64,000 bases of DNA, from positions 1 to 64,000 of the forward strand of contig JAJUIK010000010.1 of NCBI GenBank assembly GCA_029267635.1. Reading direction: 5' to 3'. The position numbers were made by a program, and so were the translations under genes. This stretch comes from Moraxellaceae bacterium. Lineage in GTDB: Bacteria; Pseudomonadota; Gammaproteobacteria; Pseudomonadales; Moraxellaceae. Positions 59,322 to 64,000 of this stretch are shown piece by piece; position 1 is the stretch's first letter; each line of letters opens with the position of its first letter. Below the pieces are notes generated by a model. It was given only the letters and a program-made list of their open reading frames with translations, did not search any database and was not told the DNA's origin.

Positions 59322-61541
59322 CTATCTCTGAACCCACAGTTTATTGGCTTTTTGGTAGCCGCGCGGTAACAGTTGCCCCTTGCCCGCACGTTTTCCAATA
59401 TATTTTTGTAAATCGTCACCCTTGAGTTTTAACTGCTGTTGTCCTGCAACCAACTGAACAACTTCGTTTAAATTCAAGGTCGTCATGGAGAGCAGCGATT
59501 CACCTGCCTCAAGTTGCATTAACTTATTGCCTTTGCCTTTATTCAGCATTGGCAATTCTGACACATCGACAATCAATAAACGCCCTGCCGAACTGAGCAG
59601 CGCCAGATGGCTGTGGTCATCCACCGGCAGTAATGGCAATGCCTTGGCTGGCTCTGCCACCGTCAGGAAGGCTTTACCGGCTTTGGCATTGGTGTCCAGC
59701 TGTTTGGCCTGAGTCTTAAAACCATAACCGTTCGAGCTGATCGCCAACAATTCTTTTTCATCTTCGGCAATCAAGACCTGAATAAAGGACACGCCGTTGG
59801 CCGGTGCCAGTTTGGAGCTGAGTGGCTCACCCAGACCACGTGCCGATGGCAATTGATTAATGGCCAAGGCATAACTGCGCCCGGTTTCATCCAGCACATA
59901 CACGCGCTGATTGGATTTCCCCACAGCATGACTAAGGTATTGATCCCCAGCACGATAATTCAGATTTTCTGCATCAACCTCTGCACCTTTGGCCGAGCGA
60001 ATCCACCCCGCTTCAGACAAAACGACCGTGACTGCTTCGGCCGGCAACAAATCCTGTTCCTTGATCTGGATCGCCTCTTCACGCTCGACAATCGGTGAAC
60101 GGCGGTCATCACCAAATTTTTTCGCGTCTTCTTTAAGCTCAGAAATGATCAGGTTTTTCAATGCTTCCGGATTGGCCAGTTGCTCACGAATAACCGCTGC
60201 GCGTGCTGCCAGCTCATCCTGCTCCTGACGGATTTCCATTTCTTCGAGTTTGGCCAAATGCCGCAGTTTCAATTCGAGAATGGCTTCGGCCTGAATCTCA
60301 TCAATGTTGAAGTGCGACATCAACACCGACTTGGGCTGATCTTCCTCCCGAATGATCTTAATCACCGTATCAATATCCAGATAGGCAATCAGCAAACCGG
60401 CTAGAATATGCAGGCGTTTTTCGATTTTGTTCAGATGATATTGCAGACGGCGAGTCACGGTGTGTTTACGGATCTCAATCCATTCCAGCAAAATCCGGCG
60501 GATCGATTTGACCTGTGGACGACCGTCGGCCCCAATCATGTTTAGGTTAACCCGATAGCTCGATTCCAGATCGGTAGTGGCAAATAAATGGCTCATCACG
60601 GCTTCAGCATCAATGCGGTTGGAACGCAACACCACCACCAAGCGGGTAGGATGTACATGATCCGATTCATCGCGCACATCAGTCACCAGCGGTAACTTTT
60701 TTGCCTGCATCTGGTCGGCAATCTGGGTAATCACCTTGGAACCGGACACCTGATACGGTAGTTCGGTAATGATGATTTCATTTTTATCCACGGTATAAAC
60801 GGCACGCACCCGGTAACTGCCACGGCCACTCATCTGTATTTTCAGCAGTTCCTCTTTGGAGGTGATGATTTCGGCTTTGGTTGGCAAATCCGGACCGGGA
60901 ATAAATTCGGCCAGTTTACTGTCATTTAATTCTGGATTACGGATCAAGGCAATAGTGCCTTTAATCACTTCACGCAAATTGTGTGGCGGAATATCCGTGG
61001 CCATCCCCACGGCAATCCCGGTGGTGCCATTGAGCAGGATATTCGGTACGCGTGCCGGCAAAGTCACCGGCTCTTTCAGTGAGCCGTCAAAATTGTCCTG
61101 CCAGTCACAGGTGCCTTGACCCAGTTCGGACAGTAACACTTCACTGTACTGTGATAGCTTGGCTTCGGTATAACGCATCGCCGCAAAGGATTTCGGATCA
61201 TCCGGCGAACCCCAGTTGCCTTGACCTTCAATAAATGGATAGCGGTAACTGAATGGCTGCGCCATCAGCACCATGGCTTCATAACAGGCTGAATCGCCAT
61301 GCGGATGGTATTTACCTAACACATCACCCACCGTACGCGCCGATTTTTTCGGTTTTCCGCTGTGTTTTAAGCCCAGCTCACTCATGGCATAGACAATACG
61401 ACGCTGTACCGGTTTCAGGCCATCACTGATATGCGGCAAGGCCCGATCCATGATCACATACATGGCATAGTTGAGGTACGCTTGTTCGGTAAACTCGGCT
61501 ACAGAGCGGTTTTCTGTCGCATGATGCGCAAGGCTGGTCAT
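59322..61541 (-). CDS. parC: DNA topoisomerase IV subunit A
   Basis: ParC cuts and rejoins DNA to unlink daughter chromosomes, working with ParE. The 739-residue protein has the breakage-reunion domain with the catalytic Tyr in MRYTEAKLS (about 123) and a C-terminal beta-pinwheel. The quinolone-resistance region reads [12 protein letters not shown] with S84 and E88, the wild-type residues in Acinetobacter numbering, so no common quinolone-resistance change is present here. Confidence 0.97.
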   Translation of the reverse strand: MTSLAHHATENRSVAEFTEQAYLNYAMYVIMDRALPHISDGLKPVQRRIVYAMSELGLKHSGKPKKSARTVGDVLGKYHPHGDSACYEAMVLMAQPFSYRYPFIEGQGNWGSPDDPKSFAAMRYTEAKLSQYSEVLLSELGQGTCDWQDNFDGSLKEPVTLPARVPNILLNGTTGIAVGMATDIPPHNLREVIKGTIALIRNPELNDSKLAEFIPGPDLPTKAEIITSKEELLKIQMSGRGSYRVRAVYTVDKNEIIITELPYQVSGSKVITQIADQMQAKKLPLVTDVRDESDHVHPTRLVVVLRSNRIDAEAVMSHLFATTDLESSYRVNLNMIGADGRPQVKSIRRILLEWIEIRKHTVTRRLQYHLNKIEKRLHILAGLLIAYLDIDTVIKIIREEDQPKSVLMSHFNIDEIQAEAILELKLRHLAKLEEMEIRQEQDELAARAAVIREQLANPEALKNLIISELKEDAKKFGDDRRSPIVEREEAIQIKEQDLLPAEAVTVVLSEAGWIRSAKGAEVDAENLNYRAGDQYLSHAVGKSNQRVYVLDETGRSYALAINQLPSARGLGEPLSSKLAPANGVSFIQVLIAEDEKELLAISSNGYGFKTQAKQLDTNAKAGKAFLTVAEPAKALPLLPVDDHSHLALLSSAGRLLIVDVSELPMLNKGKGNKLMQLEAGESLLSMTTLNLNEVVQLVAGQQQLKLKGDDLQKYIGKRAGKGQLLPRGYQKANKLWVQR

Positions 61542-61753
61542 AACAACTAATTATCCTAATTCATCATTATTCATTTAAAGGTCTTATGCTATGTCGCCGC
61601 ACGATCAGGCACAAGGGCATTAATTATCACAACGCGTCAAATCCTGTCTTTTCATTTCATGACTTAGCTCTCTTTTTCTAAATTCAAATTGCATAAATCG
61701 TCACATCTATTACCAAAAGGCAAAATAAGTCACAAAATAATCATATTTTTCAC

Positions 61754-61759
61754 TATAAT
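61754..61759 (+). promoter_or_regulatory. Predicted -10 of the 581-residue gene
   Basis: A perfect TATAAT lies about 76 bases before the ATG at 61835 in a very AT-rich region; no good -35 was found. The 293-bp spacer between parC and this gene holds nothing else recognisable. Confidence 0.45.
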
Positions 61760-61834
61760 AATCTCGCTTTTAAATGTGGTGTTGAACAACGGCTTAAATT
61801 TTTATTCTACTTATCCAACATAAGGTTACTTCAC

Positions 61835-63580
61835 ATGGATGTCATGGAAGCTTATATTCCCTATCATCTGCGGGCTAAATTACAACAGATTGACCCGGTC
61901 CTTGACCTGGACTGGTATCAGCAAATTGAGCATATTTTTGCAACCACAGCAGCTCATCTGCATAAAAAAATAGAAGACTACTATTTAAAAAACAAGAATA
62001 TTCAATGGAATCCTCTCACCGATTTTTTTGAATTTAAGGGTCATGTCAGCTTGGCAGCGCTCGATGCTTTGCTGCGCAATTCCAGCCTGCAGCAATTATC
62101 AAAAAAAATTCAGCACACGCTAGAATATCTACAGCAGTATGAAAACGTCTATCAAATCGCCGATTATCTGGAAAGTGTACTCAATGAAATTGACCGTATA
62201 GAACTCGACGATCACAGCGAAATTCATAAAGAAAAACATGCGCTGCGCACCGCCTTTTTATATGATGCGGCCACCATCATCAAAACCTTAAATTTCACTT
62301 TGCCTGCAACGGTACGCCAGCTCACGGTAGAACAAGTCCGCAGTTTTATTCTGGAAGTCTATCTCAAGCGCGAAATTGTCGGGGACTGGTTCAGTATCAT
62401 TTCTCCCAGTGAATATGCGCTACAGGAACTGCCGATTTTCCACGATTTTTTGATACAAGAACAAAAGATCCGTGATTTTGATGTCATTCAGACTTCGCAA
62501 TTTTATTTCATTGTTGGCAGCACCCGGGAATATGCGCAAAACCCCTACTCGATCCGTCGCTTTTTGACCGAGGAAACATTTGGTTTTGAAGATAAAGTCT
62601 ATTTAAATGGCGTAGTGCTGGATCCACAGCAGATTATGCAAGACGACCATTTAAGCAATTTTAAATGGCAGGTCAGCCGCATCATCAGCATTCAGCGCCA
62701 ACTCAATACCAATATTGTCGAGTTGATTGAAAGTCTGCATCAATATAATCATGAGCATCTACTGCCACTCCTGCGTGCACCCCTAGATGCGGCTGGCCAT
62801 CCAATCGAACAACTGATCAATGAACGTCTGATTGAAATAGAAAGACAACTCAGTGTGCATATTCTGGAGCCTTTACAAAAGGGTTTAAAGCACGCCATAC
62901 AGCAGCCAGATGAGCTGGAATTCAGCTTCCTCAACATGCAGCGCCTGATCACGGAAATCTTGAACTGCTATGAGGATTTCTCACGCGAACCCGTGGTGGC
63001 CTTCAACAATCAGGTGCGCAATTTTAAATATCGTCTGGTGGCCTATCTGAAACTGCTACAAAAGCGCCGTCCGCAGATTTTTATGCTGTTTGAAAATGAA
63101 GAGGCTTGCTTACAACAAGACCAGTTGGCCAAAGCACCGCTCGAACATCTAATGAGCACGATTAATCAGGCGATTGAGCAGAGCCGACAAATCCAGTTAC
63201 AGATCAAGCAGAAAGAACGGGAGCAAACAGAAAAAACCGGCTTCTTGCAACGCCTGTTTGCAAAACCCGAACAGCAGAGAAAAGAACTGGACCGTCTCAA
63301 AAGCTCGATTCACCAGCTTCGCGATCAATGCTATCTAGACATGATCCGTATTCCGAAACAATATCCGAAGCAGAGTGTCTATCTGGAATCGGAAAGCCTG
63401 ATCACGATTAGCCGCAAAGAGCGCAATTATGCCTTTGCCAATGGGGAAAATGGCGTGACCCGCTTACCAGTCCTGATCCAGTTGCCAGAAGATCGCAGCC
63501 AGTTCAACTTGCAGAGTCTCGCGGCCACACTGAATTTTGACCTGAGCAAAGCCTCGCAAATCTGGAAAAACATCTCCTAA
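61835..63580 (+). CDS. Uncharacterised 581-residue helical protein
   Basis: I do not recognise this protein. It has no signal peptide, no membrane segment and no Walker motif or other known catalytic signature, so it is probably cytoplasmic. The sequence is rich in Leu, Gln and Glu and predicted mostly helical, with a coiled-coil and basic segment at about residues 440-510 (QIKQKEREQTEKTGFLQRLF). The start MDVMEAYIPYHLRAK follows AAGG by 10 bases. It has its own promoter region and a strong terminator, so it is a single-gene unit. It could be a structural or regulatory protein specific to Acinetobacter. Confidence 0.75.
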   Translation: MDVMEAYIPYHLRAKLQQIDPVLDLDWYQQIEHIFATTAAHLHKKIEDYYLKNKNIQWNPLTDFFEFKGHVSLAALDALLRNSSLQQLSKKIQHTLEYLQQYENVYQIADYLESVLNEIDRIELDDHSEIHKEKHALRTAFLYDAATIIKTLNFTLPATVRQLTVEQVRSFILEVYLKREIVGDWFSIISPSEYALQELPIFHDFLIQEQKIRDFDVIQTSQFYFIVGSTREYAQNPYSIRRFLTEETFGFEDKVYLNGVVLDPQQIMQDDHLSNFKWQVSRIISIQRQLNTNIVELIESLHQYNHEHLLPLLRAPLDAAGHPIEQLINERLIEIERQLSVHILEPLQKGLKHAIQQPDELEFSFLNMQRLITEILNCYEDFSREPVVAFNNQVRNFKYRLVAYLKLLQKRRPQIFMLFENEEACLQQDQLAKAPLEHLMSTINQAIEQSRQIQLQIKQKEREQTEKTGFLQRLFAKPEQQRKELDRLKSSIHQLRDQCYLDMIRIPKQYPKQSVYLESESLITISRKERNYAFANGENGVTRLPVLIQLPEDRSQFNLQSLAATLNFDLSKASQIWKNIS

Positions 63581-63586
63581 TACAAA

Positions 63587-63614
63587 ATCCTCCGATTTCG
63601 GGGGATCTTTTTTT
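63587..63614 (+). terminator. Rho-independent terminator of the 581-residue gene
   Basis: Stem ATCCTCCG/CGGGGGAT with loop ATTT and a seven-T run. Confidence 0.9.
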
Positions 63615-63684
63615 ATAGACCAATCAATGCCAGTAGCTTGCTTTTGGTATCTTCATACAGCAGCCCAATCACCAGTGCAACGGC
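63613..63684 (-). pseudogene. C-terminal fragment of a lost minus-strand gene
   Basis: The minus strand reads AVALVIGLLYEDTKSKLLAL-IGL and then a stop: a short hydrophobic segment like the last membrane helix of a transporter, preceded directly by an in-frame TGA. No start or upstream coding sequence is present. It looks like the tail of a membrane protein gene whose 5' part has been lost. Parent family not recognised. Confidence 0.4.
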
Positions 63685-63693
63685 TCACAGGCT

Positions 63694-63792
63694 GTAACGA
63701 AAATCACCGACCCGCAGACACTTTATACGGGTGATGAAGTTTATGAACACTACTGGAAAAATGAAAAAAATTGCCGCAACAGAGCTTATTAA
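63694..63792 (+). pseudogene. C-terminal fragment of a lost plus-strand gene
   Basis: The plus strand reads VTKITDPQTLYTGDEVYEHY-WKNEKNCRNRAY and a stop. The composition looks like real protein, but there is no start codon or ribosome binding site nearby and the frame is open upstream only to 63637. It meets the minus-strand fragment within about 10 bases, as expected at a deletion or exchange junction. Parent gene not recognised. Confidence 0.4.
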
Positions 63793-63813
63793 TGTGCTTT
63801 TTTATACTACCTC

Positions 63814-63846
63814 AATAAAAAATGATCCGCTTTAAGCGGATCATTT
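63814..63846 (-). terminator. Rho-independent terminator for the gene at the window end
   Basis: Stem AAATGATCCGCT/AGCGGATCATTT with a 3-base loop and six T on the minus strand. Confidence 0.9.
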
Positions 63847-63878
63847 CATTTATGCTGATCTCTTCAAAATCTTGAAAA

Positions 63879-64000
63879 TCAATTGGCATCTTTGGAGGAA
63901 GCAGAGTGATCATCCTCATCCTGATAAATAAATTTTGGCATTTCTAGGCCAAAATAAATTGCAATCAGACGTAGGATAAAACCGAACAGCAAGGTAAAAA
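63879..64000 (-). CDS. C-terminus of a TRIC/UPF0126-type membrane protein (runs off the window)
   Basis: The last 40 codons are present: a membrane helix LLFGFILRLIAIYFGLEMPK followed by an acidic cytosolic tail ending SSKDAN. An R-L-x-A-I-x-(F/Y)-x-L-x-x-P pattern at the end of the final helix is typical of UPF0126 / trimeric intracellular cation channel-like proteins (YicG, YadS). Only the end is visible, so the family call is tentative. Confidence 0.5.
   Translation of the reverse strand, partial: FTLLFGFILRLIAIYFGLEMPKFIYQDEDDHSASSKDAN

Noticed and set aside
59322..61541. Quinolone-resistance mutation in parC
   Set aside because: S84 and E88 are the wild-type residues.

Overview
This window reads as chromosomal core DNA of an Acinetobacter species (Moraxellaceae, Gammaproteobacteria). 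The support is gene content and order: thrU-tyrU-glyT-thrT-tuf; argH opposite algZ-algR-hemC-hemD-hemX-hemY; gspN-gspC-gspD away from other type II secretion genes; xerD-dsbC-hom-thrC-pbpG; glnK-amtB next to ubiK-comM; ribD and ribE with an orphan adenine methylase between them; and ParC quinolone-target residues that fall on Acinetobacter numbering (S84, E88). Protein sequences resemble A. baumannii proteins, but the species was not determined and no base composition was calculated.

Layout. 1-820: tRNA-tuf operon (minus strand). 819-8208: trpE, gph, a tail-anchored FHA protein, gspD-C-N and an H-NS-type protein, all minus. 8209-8992: AT-rich spacer without genes. 8993-14799: haem pathway genes hemY/X/D/C and the AlgR/AlgZ regulators (minus), with argH-yggX divergent. 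16506-18196: phoU between two gene-poor stretches that hold a TPP riboswitch for thiC, a Pho-box-like site and two candidate small-RNA loci. 18197-23251: thiC, nudF, cpdA, dksA, gluQ (plus). 23373-28517: ftsW-murD and the feoA-feoB iron operon with a small Cys-rich partner (minus). 28665-33149: xerD, dsbC, hom, thrC (plus). 33244-38191: pbpG (minus), gacA-type regulator, pilS-pilR (plus). 38188-43253: ctpA, gpmI, lptG, lptF (minus). 43386-46267: pepA, holC, two uncharacterised genes (plus). 46321-51782: ribE, methylase, ribD, nrdR, amtB, glnK (minus). 52061-53843: ubiK, comM (plus). 53906-61541: two TorF-like porins, ppa, a MAPEG protein, a small membrane protein (plus), fadD, parC. 61835-63580: a large uncharacterised protein. 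63613-63792: two gene fragments meeting at a junction; then the 3' end of a TRIC/UPF0126-type membrane protein.

How it fits together. Most of the window is housekeeping. The less ordinary parts are regulatory: a close match to a sigma-54 promoter in front of the TorF-like porin near glnK-amtB, suggesting that the porin belongs to the nitrogen response; Pho-box-like repeats in front of phoU and of a 73-residue unknown protein; Fur-box-like sites in front of feoAB; and a divergent 5' overlap of algZ with argH. No CRISPR array, insertion sequence, prophage or resistance island was found. comM, the usual insertion site of AbaR-type resistance islands in Acinetobacter, is intact. I did not find a convincing new multi-gene system; the best leads are the unknown proteins, the candidate small RNAs and the predicted regulatory links.
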